From positions 1 to 64,000 of the forward strand of contig NZ_RWIU01000004.1 of assembly GCF_003944765.1 (NCBI RefSeq): 64,000 bases of DNA. The letters run 5' to 3'. Source of the DNA: Hymenobacter perfusus. GTDB taxonomy: Bacteria > Bacteroidota > Bacteroidia > Cytophagales > Hymenobacteraceae. This document shows, piece by piece, positions 18,419-26,516 of the stretch. Both the position numbers and the translations under genes were made by a program. Numbering within the stretch: the stretch's first letter is position 1; each line of letters starts with the position of its first letter. Under the pieces are notes generated by a model. That model was not told the origin of the DNA and did no database searches. It was given only the letters and a program-made list of their open reading frames with translations.

Positions 18419-19948
18419 ATGCGTTTCCTCCTTCCGCTGCTGCTCGTTCTCTCGGCCCTGGTCACGGTGCTGCTGCCCGGCTGTGAGCCCAAGGAGGATA
18501 TTGTGACGACGGACAGCAGCGCCCGACTGGAGTTTGCGCTGGATACGGTAAAGTTTGACACCGTTTTTGTGTCGGTAGGCACCGTGAGCAAGCGGCTGTG
18601 GGTATACAACCGCAACGCCCGCGCCGTGCGGGTGGCGGAAATCAGCCTGCAGAACCGCCCCGGTATTACGTACAGTCTGCTGGTAAACGGAGAGGTTACC
18701 CTGGCGGCCCGCGACGTGGAAATCAGGGGCAAGGACAGCCTGCTGGTGCTGGTGCGCGCCACCATCGATCCGACCCCGAACGACCTCAAGCCGTTTCTGG
18801 TGGTGGATGACCTGAAGTTCCGCACCAACGGCAACGAGCAGGTGGTGAAAGTGCTCAGCTACGGCCAGAACGCCTACTTCCACAATCAGGAAGAAATCCG
18901 CCGCAACACCGTCTGGAAAGCCGACAAGCCCCACGTTATCTTCGATTACGCCTTCGTGGATTCGCTCGTGACCCTTACCATTGAGCCGGGCGCGCGCATT
19001 TACAGCCACGCCGGCGCAGCGTTGCTGGTGGGCGGTACTTTGCGCTGCAACGCCGACTTCCGGCCTACCGGCGAGCTGAAACCCACGGACCGCAACTTCG
19101 TGCGTTTCCAGGCCGACCGGCGGGAGGAGTTCTACCAGGAAATTCCGGGCCAGTGGGCGGGCATCTGGTTTCTCTCCAGCAGCCGCGACAACGTGGTGCG
19201 CTTCACCGAAATCAAGAACAGCGCCTTTGGTCTGCTGGTGCTCAACCCCAAAGCCCTGCGGCCCTTCCCTGCCGTGACGGTGGAAAACTCGGTAATCCAG
19301 AACATCAGCAGCGCCAAGCAGCAGTTCACCAACGCCGGCGTGAGCGTAGGGCTGGACGGGGCTGCTTTGCTGGCCTTGTCGGGCAATTTTGTGGCTCGTA
19401 ACGTGCTCATGGCTAATTGTGAGCAGTCGGCCGTAACCGGGTTTCTGGGTAGCAGCGTGCAGCTGGATTACTGCACCATTGCCAATTACACCACGCAGGC
19501 CAACCGCCAGACGCCCTCGGTGTTGCTGGCGGCAGCATTGAGAATCAATGGGCAGTTGCAAACCGCCGCGCCACGCCTCACGGTACGCAACTCCATTGTG
19601 TGGGGCTCAATGCGGGAAGGCGAGGAGTTGGAGTTTGTGGACGGGGAGCAGTACGCGGCCAATATCAGCATCAGCAACAGCGTGCTGAAAACCAAGAAGT
19701 ACGATAACACCGGCGTGCTGGGCCAGCGCAAAAGCGGTAACATCCTCAATCCTGTCGAGGGCCCAACTTACCTGTTCAAAAGCACCCCGTTCCGCTTCCG
19801 GGGCAAAACGCTGGATTACCAGCTCGATACGCTGTCGGTGGCCGGCAACAAGGCCGTGCCCCTGCCCGGCCTCAGCACCGACTTGCTCAACCGCCTCCGC
19901 AACCCCACCACCCCCGATATCGGAGCATACGAGCGGGTAAATCCGTAG
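18419..19948 (+). CDS. Lipoprotein with right-handed parallel beta-helix repeats
   Basis: 509-residue predicted lipoprotein (signal peptide ending LLPGC, near Cys21). Residues about 35-150 look like an Ig-like/choice-of-anchor module (DTVFVSVGTVSKRLWVYNRNARAVRVAEI). From about 170 the sequence shows irregular beta-helix turns: VTLTIEPGARIYSHAGAALLVGG, VVRFTEIKNSAFGLLV, VENSVIQNIS, RNVLMANCEQSAVTG and a terminal ..PDIGAYER.., the usual end of this Bacteroidota family. Function unknown; such proteins are cell-surface binding or polysaccharide-related. It stands alone between a family B repeat and a degenerate foldback spacer. Confidence 0.82.
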   Translation: MRFLLPLLLVLSALVTVLLPGCEPKEDIVTTDSSARLEFALDTVKFDTVFVSVGTVSKRLWVYNRNARAVRVAEISLQNRPGITYSLLVNGEVTLAARDVEIRGKDSLLVLVRATIDPTPNDLKPFLVVDDLKFRTNGNEQVVKVLSYGQNAYFHNQEEIRRNTVWKADKPHVIFDYAFVDSLVTLTIEPGARIYSHAGAALLVGGTLRCNADFRPTGELKPTDRNFVRFQADRREEFYQEIPGQWAGIWFLSSSRDNVVRFTEIKNSAFGLLVLNPKALRPFPAVTVENSVIQNISSAKQQFTNAGVSVGLDGAALLALSGNFVARNVLMANCEQSAVTGFLGSSVQLDYCTIANYTTQANRQTPSVLLAAALRINGQLQTAAPRLTVRNSIVWGSMREGEELEFVDGEQYAANISISNSVLKTKKYDNTGVLGQRKSGNILNPVEGPTYLFKSTPFRFRGKTLDYQLDTLSVAGNKAVPLPGLSTDLLNRLRNPTTPDIGAYERVNP

Positions 19949-19952
19949 GGGA

Positions 19953-20055
19953 GTAGTGAGTAGAAAGTACGGAGTAATAAGAGGTGCATTCTGCTGAGTT
20001 TTTCTTTAGTTGTCGGGGGAATGTCTCACTACTCCATACTTACTACGCACTACTA
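19953..20055. repeat. Degenerate foldback spacer (AGTAGTGAGTAG type)
   Basis: The left arm AGTAGTGAGTAGAAAGTACG and continuation (19953-19979) pairs with the complement of about 20028-20054 with 4 mismatches in 27. The arms are built of short, repeated 'gtagtgagta'-like units. Similar designs with different units occur at 24926-25035, 34994-35130 and 43130-43336. Confidence 0.6.
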
Positions 20056-20064
20056 AATTACCCC

Positions 20065-20487
20065 ATGCACTTCTTCCAGAAACGCCTGCGGCTGCCGGCG
20101 GTGAGCCGGGGCTTTCATTTGATTACTGATTTGCTGGTGGCCGAGCTGCCCGAGTTGGAACAGATTCAGATGGGAACGGCGCAGTTTTTCATTCAGCACA
20201 CTTCCGCCAGCCTGAGCCTCAACGAAAACGCCGACCCCACCGTGCGGCACGATTTCGAGCAGTTCTTCAACCGCTTGGCCCCGGAAAACGCCCCCTACTT
20301 CCGCCACACCCTGGAAGGCCCCGATGATATGCCGGCCCACCTCAAAGCCAGCCTGCTCGGTCACGCCGTGAGTGTCCCCATCACGCGCGGCGAACTGGCC
20401 CTGGGTACCTGGCAGGGTATTTATCTGGGGGAGCACCGCAACCACGGCGGCCGCCGCTGGGTGCTGGCTACCCTCATGGGGCAATAG
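20065..20487 (+). CDS. YjbQ family protein (secondary thiamine-phosphate synthase enzyme family)
   Basis: 140 residues, the whole UPF0047/YjbQ domain. Conserved segments are IQHTSASLSLNENADPTVRHDFE, PDDMPAHLKASLLG and the C-terminal LGTWQGIYLGEHRNHGGRR with the metal-binding His. The family is named for a weak thiamine-phosphate synthase activity seen when overexpressed in E. coli; its real task is unknown. The ATG at 20065 is chosen because the longer frame runs through the foldback spacer. Confidence 0.93.
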   Translation: MHFFQKRLRLPAVSRGFHLITDLLVAELPELEQIQMGTAQFFIQHTSASLSLNENADPTVRHDFEQFFNRLAPENAPYFRHTLEGPDDMPAHLKASLLGHAVSVPITRGELALGTWQGIYLGEHRNHGGRRWVLATLMGQ

Positions 20488-20582
20488 GGGTAATTCATCG
20501 GGCAACTGACACCAGCTGAGCGGAATATCTGCTCCGAATCAGGCCGACGGCGCGAGTAGTGCGTATAAAGTCGAAAAAACGC

Positions 20583-21164
20583 ATGCTGGTCGCCCTGTTT
20601 CTCTCATCTGCAAAAGCCGCTTCGGCCGCGTCGTTGTACGCGGCGGTGCTGCTTGGTGCCGGCGCGGGAGATTCGGATGGGGAGAAGCAGCCGGTTCGTA
20701 AAGCCTCGGGTTCCGCTGCCCGTTCCGTTCGGCCGGCGGCCCAGCTACCGGTTCCCACCCGTCTCGTGCGCGTCACTAACGACTCACTGGCCGGTCAACC
20801 CTTTGGGCCGGAGCCGACGGTGCAGGAATTGCTGCAGAATGGCGGGATAATCGTGTCGCGCAAACCCTACCGCAACCTCTACGAAGCCGGACAGGTGGAT
20901 ACGATTCTGCTGGTGCGCCACCAGGGTAACGTGTTTGAGTTTTATCGGGCTCCGGAGAAGGATCTGCTCCGCGACGCCGTCGTGACCAACTTTGCGCCGG
21001 CTTACGGCCGCCGCCTGCGTACGCGCCTGGCCACGGCCCACCGCCCCGCCCCCGGCAGTACTGACAAAGTCCGCATCGGCGACTCGGAGCGCACCAATTA
21101 CGTTTCGGTAGTGTACCAGAGCGGCCGCCTCAGCACGGTTCACGTGGAGCCGTACGTGGATTAG
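20583..21164 (+). CDS. Hypothetical secreted or membrane-anchored protein
   Basis: 193 residues, not recognised. It begins with a hydrophobic signal-like stretch (MLVALFLSSAKAASAASLYAAVLLGAG), then a low-complexity linker, then a folded part from about residue 55: PTRLVRVTNDSLAGQPFGPEPTVQELLQNGGIIVSRKPYRN.. and ..TNYVSVVYQSGRLSTVHVEPYVD. An in-frame GTG at 20559 is an alternative start. A strong terminator follows 13 nt after the stop, supporting a real gene. No partner is visible. Confidence 0.7.
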   Translation: MLVALFLSSAKAASAASLYAAVLLGAGAGDSDGEKQPVRKASGSAARSVRPAAQLPVPTRLVRVTNDSLAGQPFGPEPTVQELLQNGGIIVSRKPYRNLYEAGQVDTILLVRHQGNVFEFYRAPEKDLLRDAVVTNFAPAYGRRLRTRLATAHRPAPGSTDKVRIGDSERTNYVSVVYQSGRLSTVHVEPYVD

Positions 21165-21176
21165 CAGAGGCCCAAA

Positions 21177-21224
21177 AAACGGGCGGGCCGTTCGAACTAC
21201 TTGGTTCGAACGGCCCGCCCGTTT
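21177..21224. terminator. Bidirectional terminator, 21-bp stem
   Basis: Arms 21177-21197 and 21204-21224 with loop TACTTG; the stem contains CGGGCGGGCCGTTCGAAC. It lies between convergent genes (hypothetical 20583-21164 and lipoprotein 21256-21837). Confidence 0.85.
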
Positions 21225-21255
21225 CAATTTGTTGGCTTACACTCAGCGGCGAATA

Positions 21256-21837
21256 CTACTGTACTTTGGCTTGCACCGCGTACCGCACCGAGTCGAACAG
21301 AATGAGCTTCTGCACGCCCGTTACGCGGTAAATAGCCAACTGACCCTGGCGGTAGCTCATTTCCAGGGTTTTGGCGGAGTACACCAGCGGATTATCCTGG
21401 GCCACGTTGGCGGTAATGGTCTGGACCTTGGTGCCCTGGCTGACTACTGTGAGTTGCTCTACCGGATGGTCGGTGCCGGGCAGGCGGCGGTAGGTGCGCC
21501 GCACGGCCCCGGAGGTCAGGGTGGCAGAGTCAACGGCGTAAAGGCCGCGCAGGGCCGGCTTGTTAATATCGGCCTGCTGAAAAATCTGCAACTCCTTCTC
21601 CCAGTCGGTTTTCGGAACGCGGGTGATTTCCTGATTGCCGTCGCGCAGCAGCACCTGCTTTTCCACGGAGGGTTGGCGGCGGTTCAGCAGTGTACTTTGC
21701 TCGTTCAGTAACGCCAGCAGATTAAAGTACGCCGGCTTCTGGTTGGCAGGGTTGGGGCGCACCCTAGCGGTGTCGCCGGGGCCACACGCCGCCAGGGCCA
21801 GCAACCCCGCCACCAACACCCGGGTTGACTTATGCAT
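21256..21837 (-). CDS. Hypothetical lipoprotein downstream of gpmI
   Basis: 193-residue predicted lipoprotein; signal peptide VLVAGLLALAACGPG with the lipobox Cys near residue 18. The mature part is not recognised: NQKPAYFNLLALLNEQSTLLNRRQPSVEKQV is followed by beta-rich sequence. Its start codon overlaps the last 8 nt of gpmI, so the two are co-transcribed and probably translationally coupled. Small lipoproteins of this kind occur in other Cytophagales genomes without known role. Confidence 0.8.
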   Translation of the reverse strand: MHKSTRVLVAGLLALAACGPGDTARVRPNPANQKPAYFNLLALLNEQSTLLNRRQPSVEKQVLLRDGNQEITRVPKTDWEKELQIFQQADINKPALRGLYAVDSATLTSGAVRRTYRRLPGTDHPVEQLTVVSQGTKVQTITANVAQDNPLVYSAKTLEMSYRQGQLAIYRVTGVQKLILFDSVRYAVQAKVQ

Positions 21838-23377
21838 TCGGGGTTGCTTCGGGCTGCAGCAGGCTCTGGCCACCCATTACCTCCGGTTGGGGCAGGCCCA
21901 TCAGCTGCAATATGGTGGGTGCTATGTCGCCCAGCTTACCGTCGGCCACGGTGCCGTGGTAGTCGTTGCTGGCAATGATGCAGGGCACCAGGTTGGTGGT
22001 ATGGGCCGTGTTAGGCGTGCCATCAGGGTTAATCATCATGTCGGCGTTGCCGTGGTCGGCAATGATGATACAGGTGTAATCGGCGGCCAGGGCCGTTTCC
22101 ACTACCGCTTTGGCGCACTCATCCACCGCTTCGGCGGCGCGTACGGCGGCTTCAAACACGCCGGTATGGCCCACCATATCGGTATTGGCGAAGTTCAGCA
22201 CTACAAAGTCGGCCGATTTGGCCTGGAGCTCCGGTACCAGCGCGTCGCGCAGCTCGTAGGCGCTCATTTCGGGCTGCAGGTCGTAGGTGGCTACTTTGGG
22301 TGAGTTGCGCATAATGCGCTTCTCGCCCTCAAACTCCACCTCCCGGCCGCCCGAGAAGAAGAACGTCACGTGCGGATACTTTTCCGTTTCGGCAATCCGG
22401 AGCTGGGTTTTGCCGTGGGCCTGCAATACTTCTCCCAACGTCTGCTCCAGGTTATCCTTCTCGAAGATGGGCGTGACGCCAGTAAAGGTGGCGTCGTAGT
22501 TCGTCATCGTGAGGTAGTGCAGGTTCAGGCGGTGCATCTGGAAGGCGTGGAAATCCTGCTGCGTGAGCGCCTGCGTGATTTCCCGACCCCGGTCGGTGCG
22601 GAAGTTAAAGCAAATCACCACGTCGCCTTCCTGAATGGTGGCTAGCGGCTGCCCATCGGCCCCTACTTTCACCAGCGGCTTCAGGAATTCGTCCGTCACG
22701 CCCTCCTTGTAGGAGTCCAGCATGCTCTGGATGAGGTTCTGAGAAGGAGCGCCCTTGCCGTTTACCAGCAGGTCGTAGGCCAGCTTCACCCGTTCCCAGC
22801 GGTTGTCGCGGTCCATGGCGTAGTAGCGGCCCACCAGCGAGGCAATTTTGCCGCTGGCCCCGCGCTGCAGGTGCTGCTCCAGGTCGTTCACGTAGCTCAC
22901 GCCGCCTTTGGGGTCGGTGTCGCGGCCATCGGTGAAGGCGTGAATGAACACGTTATGCACATCTTGGTCGTGGGCAATGGTGCACAGAGCCTTCAGGTGC
23001 TCCAGGTGGGAATGCACGCCGCCGTCGGACAGCAGGCCCATCAGGTGAACCGGTTTATTGTTGAGGCGGGCGTATTCGAAGGCTTTCATTAGGGCGGGCA
23101 CGGTGCCCAGCTTCCGCTCCCGGATGGCTTTGTTGATGCGCACCAGATCCTGGTACACCACGCGGCCGGCCCCAATGTTCATGTGGCCGACTTCCGAATT
23201 GCCCATCTGCCCGTCGGGCAAGCCCACGGCTTCGCCGGAGGCCTGGAGCTTGCTGTGGGGAAAGCGCTGAAACAGGGAATCAACGAATGGCGTACGCGCC
23301 TGATCAATGGCTGATACCTCTTTGTTCTGCGCCAGTCCCCAGCCGTCCAGAATTACCAACAATACCTGTTTGTTCAT
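21830..23377 (-). CDS. gpmI: 2,3-bisphosphoglycerate-independent phosphoglycerate mutase
   Basis: 515 residues. Interconverts 3- and 2-phosphoglycerate in glycolysis, using two Mn ions. The N-terminal metal motif LVILDGWG and the phosphorylated serine in GQMGNSEVGHMN (Ser61) are present, as are the C-terminal metal ligands in VVLNFANTDMVGHTG and IIADHGNADMM. The ATG at 23377 gives the conserved N-terminus MNKQVLLVILDGWG; longer frames are not conserved. A TATCTTTG box ends only 6 nt before the ATG, suggesting an almost leaderless mRNA. Confidence 0.97.
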   Translation of the reverse strand: MNKQVLLVILDGWGLAQNKEVSAIDQARTPFVDSLFQRFPHSKLQASGEAVGLPDGQMGNSEVGHMNIGAGRVVYQDLVRINKAIRERKLGTVPALMKAFEYARLNNKPVHLMGLLSDGGVHSHLEHLKALCTIAHDQDVHNVFIHAFTDGRDTDPKGGVSYVNDLEQHLQRGASGKIASLVGRYYAMDRDNRWERVKLAYDLLVNGKGAPSQNLIQSMLDSYKEGVTDEFLKPLVKVGADGQPLATIQEGDVVICFNFRTDRGREITQALTQQDFHAFQMHRLNLHYLTMTNYDATFTGVTPIFEKDNLEQTLGEVLQAHGKTQLRIAETEKYPHVTFFFSGGREVEFEGEKRIMRNSPKVATYDLQPEMSAYELRDALVPELQAKSADFVVLNFANTDMVGHTGVFEAAVRAAEAVDECAKAVVETALAADYTCIIIADHGNADMMINPDGTPNTAHTTNLVPCIIASNDYHGTVADGKLGDIAPTILQLMGLPQPEVMGGQSLLQPEATPNA

Positions 23378-23382
23378 GGCAG

Positions 23383-23390
23383 CAAAGATA
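23383..23390 (-). promoter_or_regulatory. gpmI -7 promoter element, very short leader
   Basis: CAAAGATA on the plus strand is TATCTTTG on the minus strand, an exact TAnnTTTG match. It ends 5 nt before the ATG (23375-23377). No clear TTG lies 19-21 nt upstream. Confidence 0.5.
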
Positions 23391-23522
23391 GGCCAGATGG
23401 GCCGAAACGCCCACGTTTTCCCTAACTTGGCAGCAGAGAAGTACGAGCACGGGAAAGAACCAGCTGCCAGTGCCACCTTGGCATAATTTTAGCGAACCGC
23501 ATGATGAACTCTTACCGCTAAT

Positions 23523-23921
23523 ATGAAACGCACTTTCTTTTTGGCTTTTACACTGCTGTGGAGCCTGCTACTGACGGCTACTGCCTTGCCCCAGGGCGAG
23601 GCGTTCGGGCCGGTCCGGAGCGCCATCCGCGGCAGCAACTCCCACGATCTGGCGCAGTATTTTGCGCCCACCGTGGAGCTGAGCTTTGATGGTGACAAGC
23701 AAAGCTACAGTGCCACCCAGGCCGAGTTCGTGATGAAGGATTTCTTCGCCAAGCACTCCCCGGCTTCCTTTGATTTCATTCACTACGGCGGCAGCAACGA
23801 AGGCACGCCCTACGCCGTGGGCAAATACGCCGGCAAAGACGGGGCCTACCGCATGTTCGTGAAAATGAAGCAGGCGGGTGGTGCGCTCAGAATTGCTACC
23901 ATCGACTTCACCAAGGAATAA
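23523..23921 (+). CDS. DUF4783 domain protein
   Basis: 132 residues with an N-terminal signal peptide (FFLAFTLLWSLLLTATALPQG). The rest is one DUF4783 domain: IRGSNSHDLAQYFAPTVELSFDGDKQSYSATQAEFVMKDFFAKH and a final MKQAGGALRIATIDF. The fold resembles NTF2/SnoaL-like domains (inferred from the pattern). It lies directly upstream of nadC, with a terminator in between. The role is unknown; exported. Confidence 0.9.
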   Translation: MKRTFFLAFTLLWSLLLTATALPQGEAFGPVRSAIRGSNSHDLAQYFAPTVELSFDGDKQSYSATQAEFVMKDFFAKHSPASFDFIHYGGSNEGTPYAVGKYAGKDGAYRMFVKMKQAGGALRIATIDFTKE

Positions 23922-23951
23922 CCCCGGCGGCCCAGTGGGCCAGCCCAATCC

Positions 23952-23986
23952 AAAAAGCCCTGCGGATAGCTTCCGCAGGGCTTTTT
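23952..23986 (+). terminator. Terminator after DUF4783 gene
   Basis: Arms AAAAAGCCCTGCGGA (23952-23966) and TCCGCAGGGCTTTTT (23972-23986), loop 5 nt, then TT. Confidence 0.9.
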
Positions 23987-24050
23987 TGCTTTATGATGGC
24001 GGCTGGGCTACGGTTTCAGAAACGAGGACCCGGAAACGGCCTGTTTTTGC

Positions 24051-24058
24051 TATTTTTG
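24051..24058 (+). promoter_or_regulatory. nadC -7 promoter element, very short leader
   Basis: TATTTTTG matches TAnnTTTG exactly and ends 10 nt before the ATG at 24069 (4 nt before an in-frame GTG at 24063). Transcription would start within a few bases of the start codon. Confidence 0.5.
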
Positions 24059-24068
24059 CACCGTGCAA

Positions 24069-24923
24069 ATGCCCTCCTACCTCACCCCGGAAGCTCTCGA
24101 TACCTTCATTCGCTCGGCGCTGGCCGAAGACATCGGCGACGGGGACCATTCCGCGTTGTCGGCCATTCCGGCCGAGGCCCGCAACCGCGCCCACCTGCTC
24201 ATCAAGGATGAAGGCGTGCTGGCCGGTGCAGAGCTGGCCCACCACATCTTCCGGGCCGTGGATGCTGAATTGCAGGTAGAGCAGCGCCTCGCCGATGGGG
24301 CGCTGGTCAAGCACGGCGACATTGCCTTCACGGTGGAGGGCCGCGCCCAAAGCATTCTGACGGCCGAGCGGCTGGTACTCAACTGCATGCAGCGCATGAG
24401 CGGCATTGCCACCCGCACGGCTCACCTCAACAGCCTGCTGGCTGGCACCAAGGCCCGCCTGCTCGATACCCGCAAAACCACACCCAACTTCCGCCTCTGC
24501 GAGAAATGGTCGGTGCTGATTGGGGGCGGCGTAAACCACCGCTACGGCTTGTTCGACATGATTATTCTCAAGGATAACCACGTGGATTACGCCGGCGGCA
24601 TCCGGCAGGCCATTGAGGCCTCGCAGGCGTATCTGACGCGCACCGGCCGCGAGCTGCCCATTGAGGTGGAAACCCGCACACTGGCCGAAGTGCAGCAGGT
24701 GCTGGAAGTAGGTGGTATCGAGCGGATTATGCTGGATAACATGGCCCCCGCGCTGTTGCGCGAAGCCGTGGCCCTGGTGGCCGGCCGCTTCCCGCTGGAA
24801 GCCAGCGGCGGCATCACCGAGGAAACCATTGCCGAAGTAGCCGCCACCGGCGTCGATTACATTTCGGTGGGAGCCCTCACGCACTCCATCCGCAGCCTCG
24901 ACATGAGCCTGAAAGCATTTTAA
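24069..24923 (+). CDS. nadC: Nicotinate-nucleotide diphosphorylase (carboxylating)
   Basis: 284 residues. Makes nicotinate mononucleotide from quinolinate and PRPP in de novo NAD synthesis. Family hallmarks are EDIGDGDHSA near the N-terminus, AERLVLNCMQRMSGIAT, the active-site RLLDTRKTTPNFRLCEKW, NHRYGLFDMIILKDNHV, and the C-terminal phosphate-binding ASGGITEETIAEVAATGVDYISVGALTHS. A GTG six bases upstream is an alternative start. No nadA or nadB gene is in the window. Confidence 0.96.
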   Translation: MPSYLTPEALDTFIRSALAEDIGDGDHSALSAIPAEARNRAHLLIKDEGVLAGAELAHHIFRAVDAELQVEQRLADGALVKHGDIAFTVEGRAQSILTAERLVLNCMQRMSGIATRTAHLNSLLAGTKARLLDTRKTTPNFRLCEKWSVLIGGGVNHRYGLFDMIILKDNHVDYAGGIRQAIEASQAYLTRTGRELPIEVETRTLAEVQQVLEVGGIERIMLDNMAPALLREAVALVAGRFPLEASGGITEETIAEVAATGVDYISVGALTHSIRSLDMSLKAF

Positions 24924-24925
24924 AT

Positions 24926-25035
24926 TTTCAATGTGAGGAATGTGGGAAATGTGCTGAATATGCTCTTTTCATAGAGTCAGCAAGCAACATTTCCACATTC
25001 AAGAACACATTCACCACATTTTCCACATTACCCCT
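24926..25035. repeat. Degenerate foldback spacer (AATGTGGAAA type)
   Basis: The left side repeats AATGTG-like units (24930-24961); the right side (about 24988-25033) holds the complements (ACATTTCCACATTC, CACATTTTCCACATTA). Together they form a long imperfect hairpin. It fills nearly all of the gap between nadC and the YcxB-like gene. Confidence 0.6.
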
Positions 25036-25036
25036 C

Positions 25037-25642
25037 ATGCAACTCCCCAACCAACGCGGCGGCTACCGGCAGCAGCAACAGCAGCAAGGCTCGTCGCCCC
25101 TGGCCATTCGTACCAAAAAGCACCAGCTCGACACCGATACCTACACCAAAATTGCCATGGCCCGGGTGTGGCGGCGCGAGTGGTGGTACGCCCTCATTCC
25201 GCTAGCCCTGGGCCTGCTGCCCGCTCTCATTTGGCCCTCATGGTGGTGGGTGGCCGTGGCCCTGCTGCTCACGCTGCTCTACGTGCTGTTCCGCTCGGCG
25301 CAGGTAACGGGCGTTACGCAGGTGGAGCAGACCAAGCCGCTGTTCGAGAAGCTGACGTATGAATTTGATAATAAGCAGATTGTGCTGCGGCGCAACGAGA
25401 AAGAAGGCATGCGCCTGACCTGGGACATGATCGGGCACGTAAAACGCGAAGCCGACAGCTATCTGTTGTCGTTGAAGGCACCCGAAATGCCGCAGGAGCT
25501 GAAGGGCTGGCGGCTATGGGTGGCCAAAACCTTCGATACGCCCATTTTCATTCAGGTACCCGACCGAATCTTTAACTCGCCCACCGACCAGAAACTGTTC
25601 GACTCGATGCTGCGGCGCAAAAACCTGCTGCCCGGCGCGTAA
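25037..25642 (+). CDS. YcxB-like membrane protein
   Basis: 201 residues. The N-terminus has a Gln-rich run, then two adjacent membrane helices (about residues 50-85: WWYALIPLALGLLPALIWPSWWWVAVALLLTLLYVLF). The C-terminal soluble domain (FEKLTYEFDNKQIVLRRNEKEGMRLTWDMIGHVKREADSYLL) is the pleckstrin-like part seen in the YcxB-like family. Function unknown. Downstream of nadC on the same strand but separated by a foldback spacer. Confidence 0.75.
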   Translation: MQLPNQRGGYRQQQQQQGSSPLAIRTKKHQLDTDTYTKIAMARVWRREWWYALIPLALGLLPALIWPSWWWVAVALLLTLLYVLFRSAQVTGVTQVEQTKPLFEKLTYEFDNKQIVLRRNEKEGMRLTWDMIGHVKREADSYLLSLKAPEMPQELKGWRLWVAKTFDTPIFIQVPDRIFNSPTDQKLFDSMLRRKNLLPGA

Positions 25643-25700
25643 GCGGCCAGCTGCTTTCCTTTTAGAAACCTAAGTCAAGTAGATAACCGAACCCATCATC

Positions 25701-26111
25701 ATGACCAAGCAACTCGTACTTTCCGCCCTGGCCGTGGCTACTCTGGCCCTGAACGCATGCAGCAGCGAACCATCGGACTGGCGGGCCGATAAAAAGGTAT
25801 CGGTGGATATGGTAGAGCCCGGCACCCGCGCTTCCGATAACTTCGACCAGCACGCCGCCGAAGGCGCGCATCAGGCGGGCACCGCCGAGCATACCAACGC
25901 GGCTGGAGCCCACGACGAAACCAGCGCGGACAAGCACGTTACCGCCGAGGAAAACCGCTCGGCCGATGCTACCGACGCGGCCCAGACCAACAGCTCGGAG
26001 GCCATTGAGAGCGTGCGCAAAACTACCACCGCGCCCCAGAACAACTCCACGACGACCGGCGCGACCAACGAAAGCGCGACCTCCAACAACACCACGGACG
26101 TTAAAAAATAA
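25701..26111 (+). CDS. Small Ala/Thr/Asn-rich lipoprotein
   Basis: 136 residues. Signal peptide with lipobox LNAC (Cys20), a short conserved-looking start (SSEPSDWRADKKVSVDMVEPGTRASDNF), then a low-complexity tail rich in Ala, Thr, Asn and Glu, probably disordered. No domain recognised. It is followed 8 nt later by a second small lipoprotein gene and is likely co-transcribed with it. Confidence 0.75.
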   Translation: MTKQLVLSALAVATLALNACSSEPSDWRADKKVSVDMVEPGTRASDNFDQHAAEGAHQAGTAEHTNAAGAHDETSADKHVTAEENRSADATDAAQTNSSEAIESVRKTTTAPQNNSTTTGATNESATSNNTTDVKK

Positions 26112-26119
26112 GCGCCCTG

Positions 26120-26395
26120 ATGATGTATTCCTTCTGGAAAAGCACCCTGCAACTGGGCGCATTGGTAGCCATAATGGGCCTGAGCAGCTGCGAAACCAAG
26201 CCCGCTACGCAAGAAGCCGCCGCCACCGTGGCGCCTGCTGCTACCGATAGCACCGCTACCACGCCCGCCGTTACGGCGGCCTACATTTGCCCCATGGGCT
26301 GCGAAGGCAGCGCCAGCGACAAACCCGGCAAGTGCCCCGTTTGCGAGATGGATCTGGAGCCCAATCCGGCGGCTAAATCAGCCACCAAACTTTGA
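26120..26395 (+). CDS. Lipoprotein with heavy-metal-binding domain
   Basis: 91 residues. Lipobox GLSSC (Cys24), an Ala/Thr linker, then a single small metal-binding module YICPMGCEG..DKPGKCPVCEMDL. This is the heavy-metal-binding domain seen at the N-termini of copper ATPases and CusB-like adaptors, in a variant where the usual CPMHP is CPMGC. It probably binds Cu or Zn in the periplasm. It is close behind the lipoprotein gene at 25701 and is followed by a strong terminator. Confidence 0.82.
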   Translation: MMYSFWKSTLQLGALVAIMGLSSCETKPATQEAAATVAPAATDSTATTPAVTAAYICPMGCEGSASDKPGKCPVCEMDLEPNPAAKSATKL

Positions 26396-26405
26396 TTTGA
26401 CTGCG

Positions 26406-26455
26406 GGGGGCTCCATATTTGCAACATAATTGCAAATATGGAGCCCCCTATTTGT
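26406..26455 (+). terminator. Terminator after lipoprotein pair
   Basis: Perfect 18-bp arms 26406-26423 and 26431-26448 (GGGGGCTCCATATTTGCA and complement) with loop ACATAAT, followed by TATTTGTTTTC. Confidence 0.85.
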
Positions 26456-26516
26456 TTTCTGAAACGATGCCGGGGCGTGTAAGCGCCCTTTTTTTGTTTC
26501 CTAGAATACCCGTTGT

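Noticed and set aside
26406..26448. Riboswitch before the methyltransferase gene
   Set aside because: It is a simple perfect hairpin with short loop and T-rich tail, which fits a terminator; no conserved riboswitch core is visible.
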